From assembly GCA_950106755.1 (NCBI GenBank), contig OX467087.1, forward strand, positions 22,882,047 to 22,946,046: a stretch of DNA of 64,000 nucleotides, in the 5' to 3' direction. Under the pieces are notes generated by a model. It was not told the origin of the DNA and did not search any database. It saw only the letters and a program-made list of their open reading frames with translations. A program made the translations under genes and the position numbers. The DNA comes from Climacium dendroides (taxonomy: Eukaryota > Streptophyta > Bryopsida > Hypnales > Climaciaceae). Position 1 is the stretch's first letter; each line of letters starts with the position of its first letter. This document shows, in pieces, positions 35,547 to 46,993 of the stretch.

Positions 35547-36011
35547 CTAGTTGGTGAACACCACATTTGAATGACAGGTCATTTTCATCTCTTTATTCAT
35601 CCCTATAACTATACGCCAGTCAACATCTTTCTGGAGTACAATCTCTGCCCAAACCATTGCCATGGTAGAATACTTCATGATGGTGGACTTTGAGGGACCT
35701 AGATTTGAAGTAGCCCAAATCTCTTCGTATCTCTCTACGAAGTGTCTACCCGTACACGTCTTCATAGGGGCTTCCCACCGTCTCACTTGTTTCTCCAAAC
35801 TGTCATTCGCTGGCCACAGTTTGGCTATGTGTGACATGGTCACATATTTCTTGCACATTGTACAAATCCACACTTTCTCGAACTCATACTCCCATCCTTC
35901 TTTTGCCACATTGAATTCATCAAAGTAAACCTCCCAATCTAGTTCTTGTGGTTTCCCCTTCGTACTTTTTTTCGAAAAACTGGAAAGAAACGGAATTCCT
36001 TTCCAAGGCAT
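35547..36011 (-). CDS. Unknown protein family Y, 154 residues
   Basis: An ATG-started frame encodes a basic/aromatic protein with WICTMCKKYVTMSHI at about residues 48-62, then KLWP, HFVERYEEIW, and KDVDWRIVI. The CxxC followed by a later His could bind zinc, but the set of ligands is incomplete. A diverged relative lies at 39026-39510: it shares CKK-V-M-HI-KLWP, FV-R--E-W and DW in order, which supports coding history for both. It runs towards the kinase-like pseudogene, ending about 30 bp from it. I do not recognise the family and cannot give a function; the frame may itself be a fragment. Confidence 0.5.
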   Translation of the reverse strand: MPWKGIPFLSSFSKKSTKGKPQELDWEVYFDEFNVAKEGWEYEFEKVWICTMCKKYVTMSHIAKLWPANDSLEKQVRRWEAPMKTCTGRHFVERYEEIWATSNLGPSKSTIMKYSTMAMVWAEIVLQKDVDWRIVIGMNKEMKMTCHSNVVFTN

Positions 36012-36119
36012 AGTACCCTTTTCTATTTATTACCTTAAAGTTAAAACAATCAATTTGTAGCAGTTTTAGATTATAATAATGAATGAATGCAACTCATTCA
36101 TTCACAATTGTTCACACAT

Positions 36120-36480
36120 TAAGTCGGAAGGGGCACGCAGAGACCAACTGCCGCTGGATCACCCACTCCACAAGGGAAACAATTGTGCGGACTGAGCCGT
36201 TTGCTGCACTCTTTATACTGACCACTAAGGCGGACGTCGCTGTCAGCCTACGGATCGAACGGCAAGATCAGATGGACACCACAAGTCTGCACCTCCCATT
36301 GCACAGTCGAGAACGATATACGAATAGACAAGTCGGACGGACGCACCGACCGCTTTGCCGTCGGGTCGTCCGTTGAGCGGACGGATGGATGGGCGGACGA
36401 CCAGACTTCGCCCGCACCGACCACTTGGTCGACGCATCGTCCGCCGAGCGGACGAGCAAATGAGCCCACGACATTTGGAT
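36120..36480. repeat. GC island of GGTCGG/GGACGG words (2)
   Basis: This has the same word composition as the island at 33180-33710, including GGATGGATGGGCGGACGA against GGATGGGTGGTCGGGC there. It lies directly upstream of the start of the family Y gene, as the first island lies upstream of the kinase-like frame, so these islands may hold 5' regions. Confidence 0.6.
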
Positions 36481-38886
36481 TCTCCAAACTCAATTATTTG
36501 CGAGTAGAGAATCCAAAGAAGTGAGGTGGCAGACCGTCAGTTCGTCACTAACTTCACGTGAGGACATCAGAACTTTAAAAACTAAAGGCGAGAATTCTAC
36601 CCCTTCAATCTAAAACTCAAAAAAGAACTCCATACCCTAAACCCTATACTCTAAAAACCATAAATCCTACCCGTAATTGTGAACTCTACTCCCTTTTAGA
36701 ATTTTGGTATTTCTCTTCATCAAATATGTTTGTAATTGACTCATTGTTACATTCTATGAGTACTTTGTGTACAAACTATAAATATATAGAGAGAGGGAGA
36801 AAGAGAGAATTTTCATGGTGAATTTAAAAAATATATAATTGAAAAAAAGTGAAGTTTTTAGTCATTTTCTGTAATCATAAAATTATGGTTCTTTGTGAAA
36901 TGTAAACTTTTGCATGTCACATACGGGAAATAATCTGGAATACTACAGTGATAATATTGAACAAATAAGTCATAATTCATAAGTCAATTACAAATGTAAG
37001 GCATTAGGAATTTAATGTTGTTTTCATTAATCTATAATGATGGTTATATTCTCTAGGAAACACAAGCAATTTGTTCAACTTCATGAATTCTTCAATTTTT
37101 GGACTTGAAAGTAAGAAAGTTAAAATGAGTGAAGGTTGTTTTAAGCTCACTTATACAATGTAAACCTTCCCCAGAAATTTGTTTATTATGATGTTGAATT
37201 ATGAATTCAATAGGTTCAACGCAAAAGTCACTATTTTCATTTAAATTGATTGAAATCAATGTAGATTAAAGTCAATATTCGAATGTGAATTTTAAAGTGG
37301 GTGTCATACTGTCATTGCAATTGAATTTGACTTCCATTTTTTGAAATTGAAATTGTCTTTCAAACTGAAATTAAACATGACATGCAAATGCAATTTGAAA
37401 TGGGATGTAGCAGAGAAATAGTAACAAATTTGAATTTGAATTTGAATGCAACTCAAGTATTTCAGATTACATTTCAAGTTTTGATTTTAATAAATTTTTA
37501 ATGTAGAACTTCAATTGATTTCTCAAACACATTCATTTGGAATTATAATAAAAACAATGCACTAGTGTAATTCAGTTAGAATTTCAATTCCAATTTTGTT
37601 GGAATTCTAATTTGATCATTGGAGCTTTCCAACCTTTTTTAGAAATGTATTGTAATAAATATGAAAACCATATCGAATTCTAATTTTCTCCAATTTTATT
37701 AATGTAAAGTACAAATTAGTAATTAAATTTTCAATATAGATTTTTAGATTGAGGTATAATCCCCAATGAAACTATATTTTACTTCAATTTGCAATCAAAT
37801 AGAATATGTAGTTGCCAATTATGTCAAATGCAAGTACAATGTTTAATTCAAATTGAAAATGAATCTAAATCCTAATTGACTTCAATTTCACATTCACTTG
37901 GGATTCAATTCTTCTGAAATTTCAATCAATTTAGTTCACCTTCAAATCGTTGCTTATAAAAAAAATGAAATTTGGATTAAATATTTTGCTTTACAATTTG
38001 GTTGGAGGTTTCAAATTACAAAGAATATAAATGTAGGGATGCCACATAGAGCTTTCCCCTTTGCTACATGAAACCTTGTTTTCATTTAAAACTGTTTCCA
38101 TTTATAGTTTGATCATATAAACATATGCATTGTAATTCTCAAAAGAATGCAACATGGTGACATGGCCGTGCAACACTGTAGCCCTCAAATCAAAAAATAT
38201 TTAAGTAATTCACTCTTACAAATCATTTCACCGTTTCATGTCAACACTTCTCTTGGAGTTACTTCAACTGTAAGTTGCTAAATCAAAATATTTAGATTTT
38301 TACTGCAAACTAAGTACAAACGAGTACTTATAACCTTGTGAGGCTTTGGATTTTCTAGTAGTAGGTTTCATTCAAGATTTATTGGCAAGGGCTTCAACTT
38401 TGTTATTGTTCATTCCCAAATTTTGTATAATTTGTACAATTTGTAAAACCAAAATTCCTCCCCCCAAAATGTCATGGTAATATGGTATTGATGTTCCTTG
38501 AAGGCTGGAAGGGATGATTTTTGACTTCCGGTCGGAGACTTCTGAATCACAATAGTGTTACGAAAATCTTTGAACGGAATTCAACTTCCACCTCTTCCAA
38601 CCTTATAGGAACATCTACTTAAGCAAGAGGACCAACTCCTTCATCCAATCATTCCCCCCCTCTTTTCCACAAAAAATGAATTGATCATTTTTTTTTGGAA
38701 TTGGTTGTTCAAAGTTGAAACCAAGTCCCATACCACCGCATAACCGCAAGTGATCAAACCTCGGACCTCAAGACAAGAACCACAATCTTCTAAGTATCTC
38801 TATCAAAAATTATCATAGTAAAGAGATTTAGAAGTCCCACTTTCCTGAATGGCAGATAAGCTCTTAGTCATTCGTGTCACCTTTAT
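36481..38886. other. AT-rich stretch with GAATTTGAATTT-like words
   Basis: From 37.2 to 38.0 kb the sequence is a loose mix of AATTTGAATT, CAATTTCAATT and related words without a clear period. A short (GA) run lies near 36791. No gene is visible. Confidence 0.5.
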
Positions 38887-39020
38887 GCGGTCGGCCCCAT
38901 CCGCGCGGTCGGACACTCCGGTGTGGACCTGCGGTCGGCCCCGTGCCCCCGTCCGCTATGGTCGGCCCATTCGCACGGTCGGACAGTCCAGTGCGGACCT
39001 GCGGTCGGCCCATCCGTGGC
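38887..39020 (+). repeat. GC island with about 65-bp tandem duplication
   Basis: The words GCGGTCGGCCC, CGGTCGGACA(C/G)TCC and GTG(T/C)GGACCTGCGG recur in the same order in two tandem copies. It lies at the 3' end of the second family Y copy and has fused into its open frame. Confidence 0.7.
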
Positions 39021-39025
39021 CGTTT

Positions 39026-39510
39026 TTCTTCTGTAATATGTTGTAAAGTAGCATTGCCTTCAACTGTTTCAAGAAGTTGCCCCTTTGAAACAAACATATC
39101 AAGAATATCTTTCTGGCCATTGGGAAGTACAAGTGGTGTTTCTATTGTCCTAGGGTATGTACTCCAATCCACCTTACGAGCCAACTTTAGTTTTGTATAC
39201 ACCATGCTTGCTATAGTGTAGTTAATTCTACCCTTGCTCATCAATTTGTCTCTGAAGAGGGCCCGCCACACCTCTACGGAACGATGGACAAAATAAGGGC
39301 TAAGGCAACTTGCGGGTTTAAAAGAAAAGTCCCGAGTGTGACCAGCATGTAATTCTTCAGGCCACAACTTCTCAATGTGATACATCTTCACTTATTTTTT
39401 GCACAACTTGGAAGTCCAGTACTCATCGACCACCTTCTCCTACTCATGCTTTGCTAAAATGTTCTCATCCTTTAAAATGTCAAAACGAAGCTCGTGAAGA
39501 GCTCCCTTTT
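39026..39510 (-). pseudogene. Family Y, second copy, broken
   Basis: Reading on the minus strand, the segment aligns with the 154-residue protein at 35547-36011: RFDILKDEN..LAKHE, a stop, SKLCKK, a second stop, VKMYHIEKLWP, then YFVHRSVEVWRAL and LARKVDWS. It continues past the end of the first copy with PLVLPNGQKDILDMFVSKGQ, suggesting that the full family protein is longer. At least two in-frame stops make it a pseudogene. The C-terminal end runs into a GC island. Confidence 0.6.
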
Positions 39511-39721
39511 GTTTCGATCTCTTGTTGCTTTCACCTTTATTGCCATTTTATTCTTCCATAGCTACTTGATGCCTTGAATGTTGCCTCTGACCGTGTGTAA
39601 ATGACCGATTTAAAACCCCTCCGATGTAATCAAAGATGTGTGACCCCAACTCTCTACCACATAGATGGCCTTATTCGTTAAAATGAGACAATCTGCATAT
39701 TTTGAGACTACAATCCTAAAA

Positions 39722-39880
39722 CAATTATAGTGATTTATCCTTGAGTCGAGGATAAGATGAGCATGCAACCTTTGAGAAATCAAAGGTTTTTATATATATT
39801 AATCCATTGAAATCTCAACTTACCAAATAGTCTTAAAATTGAACAGTTATTATGATTTATCTTCGAGTCGAGGATAAAAA
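39722..39880 (+). repeat. Short direct repeat with palindromic core
   Basis: The words ATTAT, TGATTTATC(C/T)T and GAGTCGAGGATAA occur twice about 125 bp apart. Each copy contains TTATCCT..GAGTCGAGGATAA, which is itself partly self-complementary. Function unknown. Confidence 0.55.
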
Positions 39881-39989
39881 TGAGACTACCAAAAGTCTCA
39901 ATATAACAAATATGGCAAATTAGGAGCAAATGGCACGGTGAGGCAACAGTAGCACATCCAATATGGTGTTGTTTCCCAAAGAGGAGAGT

Positions 39990-40290
39990 TGAAGTGAGGA
40001 AAAATGCCTTGGCCGTCTGCTCATATAGCCGTCCGCTCCCAAACCTAAAACTTTCCTTCCCGAACCTAATCCGGACGACGCGAACCTACCCCGAACCAAC
40101 AAACCGCGTTTGGTTGGACGGTCTGTCCGTTGCCGAACCTGTGGACTGGCGGTCTGCCCGACCGCTGCCACGCCCGTCTGACCAACCGTTGGACACCGAC
40201 CGACCACAGTCCGACCGCGTCATTACGCCTAGACGTCCGGATTTTGGACGCGATTTCGAGATGGACGTGCGTCCAAGACAACCCTGTCTA
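39990..40290. repeat. GC island of CCGTCCG/GGTCGG words (4)
   Basis: The last of four islands in the 33-40 kb domain, again made of CCGTCCG, CGACCG and GGACG variants and ending abruptly in AT-rich DNA at about 40290. No coding frame is convincing. Confidence 0.55.
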
Positions 40291-40299
40291 GCACCTACT

Positions 40300-43200
40300 A
40301 TAATGATTATAATCTTCAAGAGTTCACTTTTTGTTTAATCTGAAACACATTGGTGGTAGGCTAATGCCAGAGATTTGCATCCATGTCCACTGCAACTTGT
40401 CCACATGCCTTTGTGGTCCACTTGGATGCCTTGAACTAAAATACACTTTTAACTTACTGGCTACATGAATTCTAAATTTATTTATGTGAATTGAAATTGT
40501 TTTGACAAAATACCTGTTAAGTACAATGTGCATTATTGAATTTCCAAGAAAAAATCTTCACCACTTGCCTACGGTTGCATATCTTAATATCGCTAACCTT
40601 TTAATGTCATTATTTTGTGTTATCAAGCATTCACGATTCGAGAGAAATCATTGCAAATTAATGTTTTGAACAATGTTGTGGAATTTATTTACAAGTATGA
40701 AGTGTAGAATTTCAACAACGCTATTATATTGTTGTTCTTCTTAATACTTTAAATATTAAACAAAAATTTGAGAATTCCTTCAAAAAAAACTTCACTTTGG
40801 TTGTTTATTTCACATGTTTTATTTTGTTCAAAACGGTGAGAAATTTAAAAAAAAACAAAGAGTACAGATTTGTTGTTGCTAACATTGAAAAGCTTTTTGA
40901 AAGGTGGGGTGCACAGACTTCTTTTCATCACTTTTGGACTAAAAGTGTGATAATTAAAAAATTTCAAATTTTTTAATGATTTCAAAAAATGAATTGAATT
41001 ACTTTTAATTTTGTTAATTTCAAAACTTCTTAACCACATATTTTTAACATCGAAAATCAAGCCTCAGCACTCTTTTATATATAGAGCTTTCTATTTGTGC
41101 TTGTTTTGAGGCCTTTTGAGCTATAGTGTAAAAGTTATGAATTTTGTGGAATTAATAACTCTTAACTTTTATTATGAAAAAACCAATACATTTACATTGC
41201 TCATCTAAACACCACTAAAAAAGCCCTTGCGTTCTTTTTTACACCAAGCTCTCTAATTGTATAAAAAAGGCAACCTCTCACACTATGGACGGAAAGTGTT
41301 TGAATTTCTAAGTTAAAATGAATTAAACATTCAAAAAATTCTTTTTATTTGTTTTAAGGTTGTAGCATTAGCGCAGGGCATATTAGTTTCTTCTAAATTC
41401 AATTATGAACAAATACGATGGTTTTTCTTGAGTAAAATTTGTTGTAATGCATTCAAAATGAAGTTCTATTGACATACTCATTACTTCTAGATTTTGAGTT
41501 CTTATAACCTATGACCTCATGTTCAGTCATTCAATTGTAAACCATAGTAATTGCTAAGATTCATTTTTAATGCAATTTTTAAAAAATTTAAAAAAATCTA
41601 CATAGTTTAGTGTATTAAATTATGTGTCAAGTACCTACTTGGGAAACGTTGAGTTCTAGCATTGTTGCCTGTCCACGACATTCATATTATCAGCTTCGAT
41701 GTTGAAGGAGTCTTTAGCAAAGTTGATGCAATGCAAGGATTTGAGAATACTAGGGAGGCAAGTAGCTAAGGTGTATGCAAGCCCTGCGAAAAGAATGTGA
41801 AGCTTGCGTTGTTGGGAACTTGGTGGAATTACAAAATGTTCTTCCATGGAATTGCAAAATGTTCTTCTTTAGAATTGCAAAATGTTCTTCCATAGAATTG
41901 ATGGATAGGTATATGGTATGTATAGGGCAATGCCCAAGGAAGAGGGCATTTCAAGAAAAGAAAAAAAAGGCCCTACAAGAAGGGCAAAGCCCAATAAAAG
42001 AGGCACCTTTTTTTTCCAAAATGTTCAATGACTAGAGGCATTGCCCAATGTAAACCGTAGGCAGGCAACACAATATTTTTGGATGAAAAATCCATAACGT
42101 CCATTTTTCCACCCAAATTGTGTAATCGGGCATTACGGGTATGGAAGCCCATAGTTGTGGCACAAAATCCTCCTGCAAAATGAATGGGGCAATCCCAATA
42201 GTGGTTTACATTGCCATAACCCATTTGCAAGCATGCAAAGTGAATAATAAATAATTTCTTTGCTTTCAAAAGAAATATCACAAAACCTTTAATTTGTAAG
42301 AGGGTCACCTATAGTCCAAAACAAGGCAAATATATTTAGCATGGACTCAGTAATTGCAAAGCAGACCAAGTTATCAAGATTAATTTCCGATTAGGACATA
42401 TGGAGCCATTATGTTAGGTGAATTTGTACTCACTAAGTTAATATTGGTTGGTAGTAGTAGAAGGTTGTTGTCTTGGATTTCTCTCTCTGCTAGATCAATG
42501 AAATTTCTACTTGATACCTACCTTCTTGAAAATTTGTACAAGGCAAGCAATGAGTATTATTAGTCATAATATGCCTCTCCATAACTAATTGAAAGCTACC
42601 AGAATGACGAAACTATCCTATATTGATTTTAGAGATATATATAACATGCCTTCACATTGAACTAGAAATCTAAGGCTAAGTCTTTAGAATTTAACCCCTA
42701 AACTCTCAATTTTCCTTTAGGAGGCAAAATAGATTTTGGGTAGGTTCCTATAGTTTCAATTTTTATTGTGACTTTTTGAATTTTTTTTGAAGATAGGAAT
42801 TTATATTAACTTTTTAAGAATATAATTTTATTTTTAATTAGTGCACAAGAGAAAAAATTATGCCATCTTTTGAGCTCCCATTTCATCACTTGAGACTCAC
42901 TAATTTTTATTTTTATTTTTAATTATTTTTAATGTACTTTTATATACAAAAAAAATCCAAAGAGTGTAAATTCAAAATAGGTATGTTGCATGCCATTATA
43001 AATATCTAGTTCTAAATAGAGTATTTTCCTAAATCAAAACCAATTTCCACATGTAAATAGGATAGAAACCCATAAATTATAGAAATTATAGTAGAAATTA
43101 GCAAAATTGCCTAACTTGCCATACATGTGACAAAACATTGGCTTAAATTGGTCCGAAAGAGCTTGGTGAGAATCCTAGAAACCAGTTTATAGATAGGTTT

Positions 43201-45095
43201 CAAGTTTCTAATCAATTTTCATTTTTTGTAGAAACTCCAATTGTTAGCCTATAGGTTGAAGAAACTCACAATGAATTGTGAAGAATATCTATAGTTGGAA
43301 GACAAAGTTCTAGGGTTGAAATCACACTAGGAACTCAACAACAAAATCACTTTGCTAAGATTCTTCTCAATGTGAAAGATTCTCTTGAACCAAAAATTAA
43401 TAGAGGTAGTGGAAATTAATTTTTCATTGACAATTGTATAGAGTTAAGAGATGGATTTATATATCTCTTGTGCAATTCAATTGAATATTCCACAAAAAGT
43501 TTCAAATTTTTTTAATACTCAGAAGATGCCTTTCCGAATGGTCACCCCCCTTAACCTCCAATAGAAAATTCCTATAAATTACCTAGGTTGCAGTAAAATC
43601 TCACTAAAAATTAAGGTAGCTTGTTTTATGTTAATAAGGCTTTTCAACAAGTTTCAAAACATTGCAATAGCTAGAAGTGCCCAAACTGACGAGATTCTCC
43701 AAGTACCAGCAAAATTAAAGATTATAATGGAGTTTGATTAGTGTTTTGAGAGCATACAAAATTGGAATGGGATCAAAGCTAGGTCTTTTATTATTCCATT
43801 ATATTTACTTAAAAATTTAAACTAGTTACTTTTCTCAGAAAAGACAACCTCCAAAAGTTGAATTTTTACTTTTTAAAGGTAATAAGTTGATACTAGCTTT
43901 TGATGAATGTTTAACATAAGAGAAAGGGGTGAGGATTTTTTTAGACTAAAATAGCCTCTTGAAGCCAATGGCGCAAGTTGTTTGTAATTTGAAATTAATC
44001 TTCAAAAATTAAGAATTGGTCCAGCATAGAAAGTTAAAATTGATAATTTGGAATTAAAATCCCAAATGATAAGATTACCATGAGGAAATGAGAGGAAGCG
44101 GGTGCCATAGGAAGAGTATAAAAGGACACCTCTTCTCTTCTCAACTCACCCCTTTGTAGCTATATTTTTGGCATTGCAATAAATTGCAATATTTGTAAAT
44201 ATTGGCAAAACACATTTTTTTGCCATTGTAGCCATTTTTTTTGACATTCTAATACATTGCAACATTTGTTTGGACTTTTTGGCTACTTTAAGCCAAAGTT
44301 ATAAATATGTGTGTTTTAGAAGCATTTCAAGCTTAATTGTTGTTATTTTGAAGCTCTCTTGGGGTCCCCTCAACGTTTGCCAATATTTACAAGTGTTGCA
44401 ATTTGTTGTACTAACTTGTATTGAGTTTTGTAAAGTTGTATTTAAGTTTATTTTTGTTATATCAATCCTAAAGCTAATCCCCCACCGTACCTTGGCGATG
44501 CCGCTTTGAAAGGCCTCTTGTGCATATTTTTTAACAAATTTGTATTATTAACTCTTTTTGTGCATTAACTTGTATGTGTGGTTTTAGTTTGTACTAACAA
44601 TTTGTGTACTAATGTGTGTGTAGTATTTCATTATGATTTACTAACTTTAGTTTGAGAAACTTGTCTTTTTAGCCTTGAGTTTGCCCCTCATGGTGGAGCT
44701 TTGACTTCGTGAAAATAGATTTGGAGAGAATTTAGTATGATTTTAAAACCAAAGCGAAGCTCTAATCCCATAGTCTTTCTTTTCTTTAGCAATTCAAGAC
44801 AAGACCACACTCGTGGTAAAGAAATACTCAAACCATAACACTACTTGTTGGTATATTTTTCCAACATTAGTTTAGTTTTTATTGAAACAAAAACCTTTCT
44901 TTTTGTGTCATTATTTTGTTTCTCTCTGTTCTTGTTTTTTAAGCCCCCAAATACCATTTAGAACAAAATAAAACAAAAATGATCTCTCCCCTCTCCCCCT
45001 TTGTATACTCCCTCATTTCCTTTCAACCTTCTTTATCCTCTCCCTTCTTTGTCCTCCTCTCATCCCTCTCAATCCTTTCTCTCTCACTCCCTCTG
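40300..45095. other. AT-rich stretch, repeat remnants, no gene
   Basis: A 23-bp unit containing AATTGCAAAATGTTCTTC occurs three times at 41827-41895. TATAAAAGG at about 44117 is followed by a pyrimidine-rich stretch and could be an old promoter or LTR. A partial R1 copy is listed separately. No supported coding sequence was found. Confidence 0.5.
42660..42900 (+). repeat. Fragment of dispersed repeat R1
   Basis: Matches the left part of the R1 copy at 61665-61830: CCTTTAGGAG, CCTATAG, TTGTGACTTTTT-like, GAAGATAGGAA and an AAAATTATGCC word appear in the same order. Confidence 0.55.
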
Positions 45096-45097
45096 TA

Positions 45098-46991
45098 TAG
45101 TCAGGTACCATAAACTTATGAATTTTTTACATGGTGACTGTGACCATGCTGCGGACAGTCTACCTTTTGATGTCCCTTACCTACGTTGGGCGACAAATCT
45201 AGTCGTGAAAATTTGTAGAAGCATCCCTCCTCTTGTCTTAAGCATGTCTTTTTAATTAGCTTAAATTATCATCCCCACATTTAGTACTTTGGCAGCCAAA
45301 TGTAAAGATTGCTTCCCGGGCTTAGAGGCTTCAACAGCCGCCAACAATTCCATTATGCATTGTGCCGGCTGACTTGGAGATGGCCAAATTTTGCTTCCGC
45401 TCGCTCCATTGTTCCTCCCTCAAGTGCCTATACATGTTGATTTCTTATTTCTAGCATTTCTGTGATTGCATTCTTCCTTGACATCGCCGCGCCTTCTTCT
45501 TGCACACTGCGGAAAATTCTTCCTTTATTGAATCAGTTGTATTTTGTTTTTTGATTTGATTTGGAGGGGCTTATACTTTGTTGGAGAGAGGTCAATCTAG
45601 ACAAAAGCGCCAATCCTTATAGGTTCATGTCTCGTCTCGTCCCGTCCTTGCTTACAAAGTTGCTACAACTACGACTACGTTTCTGCGTGTTGTCTGTTAG
45701 ACTGCGCCTTGTATGGACTGATTTTCAAGTATATTTTGCGTATAAGTTTCTCATGACTTTAAACACTCCTTCTCTAGTTGCCCAATGTTTCAGTGTTAGC
45801 ATTTTGATCCACACAATTTGCTTCTAATCTAATTGCAATATTTGTTCATTTAGGAAATTTTAAAAACTCAACAATGTAGACAAACTTTAAGCAATGAAGA
45901 AAGAAGTCTCATAGTATGCATGTGCCAAAATGGACTCAAATGTAAAAGCATAGCTGAAATTTTGCAAATGCCTTGATCCACTATTTCCACTATTTTTATG
46001 AAATGGAAAAGTCTAGATGTTTAGAAACTAAAAATCCAAGTGGTTGACCTCTAAAGTTGTCTATGCGTTCACAACAAGATCTAGGTCGCTTGGTCAATCA
46101 AGACTAGAAACAAACTCTCATTTGCCTTGCTGAGAGCTTTCAACTTCATTGTCATACTATCCAAAGATATATCCATAGCATGGGCTTTAGAAACAGAATA
46201 GCACATAAAAAGTCATATTTGAATATTAAACAACGAGCCAAGAGATTTGCATTTGCTAAGAAGTATTGAAAATAGACAGAATTAGATTGGACAAATGTAA
46301 TTTGAACTAATGAATTGTCACTTGAACTTAGGAAAACCTCTTGCTAAATTTAAGTTTGGCAAAAGCCTCATGAAGCATATGCTTTTCATTACCTTATACT
46401 GACTTTTAAGTCCGGTAGATCATCTGTCATGGTTTGGGGGGCCTTTATTGGTCATGGTTATGACAAAAGTCCTATAGTAATAATGCCAGAAGGGGAGAGA
46501 ACGGCAACATATTTTATTCGCACTGTCTACGAAGGTACTTTAAGTGGTTCTTATTTTATGCATGAGAATTCACAATAGCTCATATTTATAGAGGATGGTG
46601 CTCCAATACATTGTGGTAACTTTCCAAAGCAATGGAAGGAAGCTCACGGTATACAAAAACTGAATTGGCCAATTCTTCCATAGGTTCAATTCCATAAGAT
46701 ATCCATGGACCGATTACAAGACCTCATTGCTAGTATGCCCAAGCGGATACAAATGGTCATTTCAACTAAGGGAGGAAGTACGAAATGATAGGTAGTTTGT
46801 AAAGAGCATCTACACTTTTCATCACTTGTAAATTTCTGTATATTCATGTAGTACTCTTTTGTATGATTTCAATGCAATTTGCTATTTTGAAATCGGACTA
46901 TTTTTGAGAAAGCTACACCTTCCTGAAGTTGGTGCATTGTCTATTGAAGTCTCACTGCGAAATTTATTTATAAATTTATAGTACCCGACTA
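45098..46991 (+). mobile_element. Decayed Tc1/mariner transposon, 1894 bp
   Basis: The left terminus TAGTCAGGTACCATAAACTT pairs with the right terminus, whose complement begins TAGTCGGGTACTATAAATTT. TA borders lie at 45096-45097 and 46992-46993. A transposase remnant occupies the right half. The left half (45.1-45.85 kb) contains no recognisable gene and may be leader or inserted sequence. Confidence 0.8.
45868..46788 (+). pseudogene. Tc1/mariner transposase remnant
   Basis: Pieces in shifting frames read as a Tc1-type transposase. First comes a helix-turn-helix (LSNEERSLIVCMCQNG, KSIAEILQM), then a second DNA-binding region ending RAKRFAFAKKY and LDWTNVI. The catalytic core follows with SVMVWGAF, IFIEDGAPIHC (second Asp) and W...IQKLNWPILP, and the tail is SMPKRIQMVISTKGG. 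Many stops and frame changes (for example at GSYFMHENSQ-stop and WPILP-stop) show it is dead. The usual PDLNPIE segment after WP is degraded. Confidence 0.8.
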
Positions 46992-46993
46992 TA

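Noticed and set aside
45561..45827. 88-codon frame inside the Tc1/mariner element
   Set aside because: Starts without an ATG, is not similar to transposase and lies in the unassigned left half.
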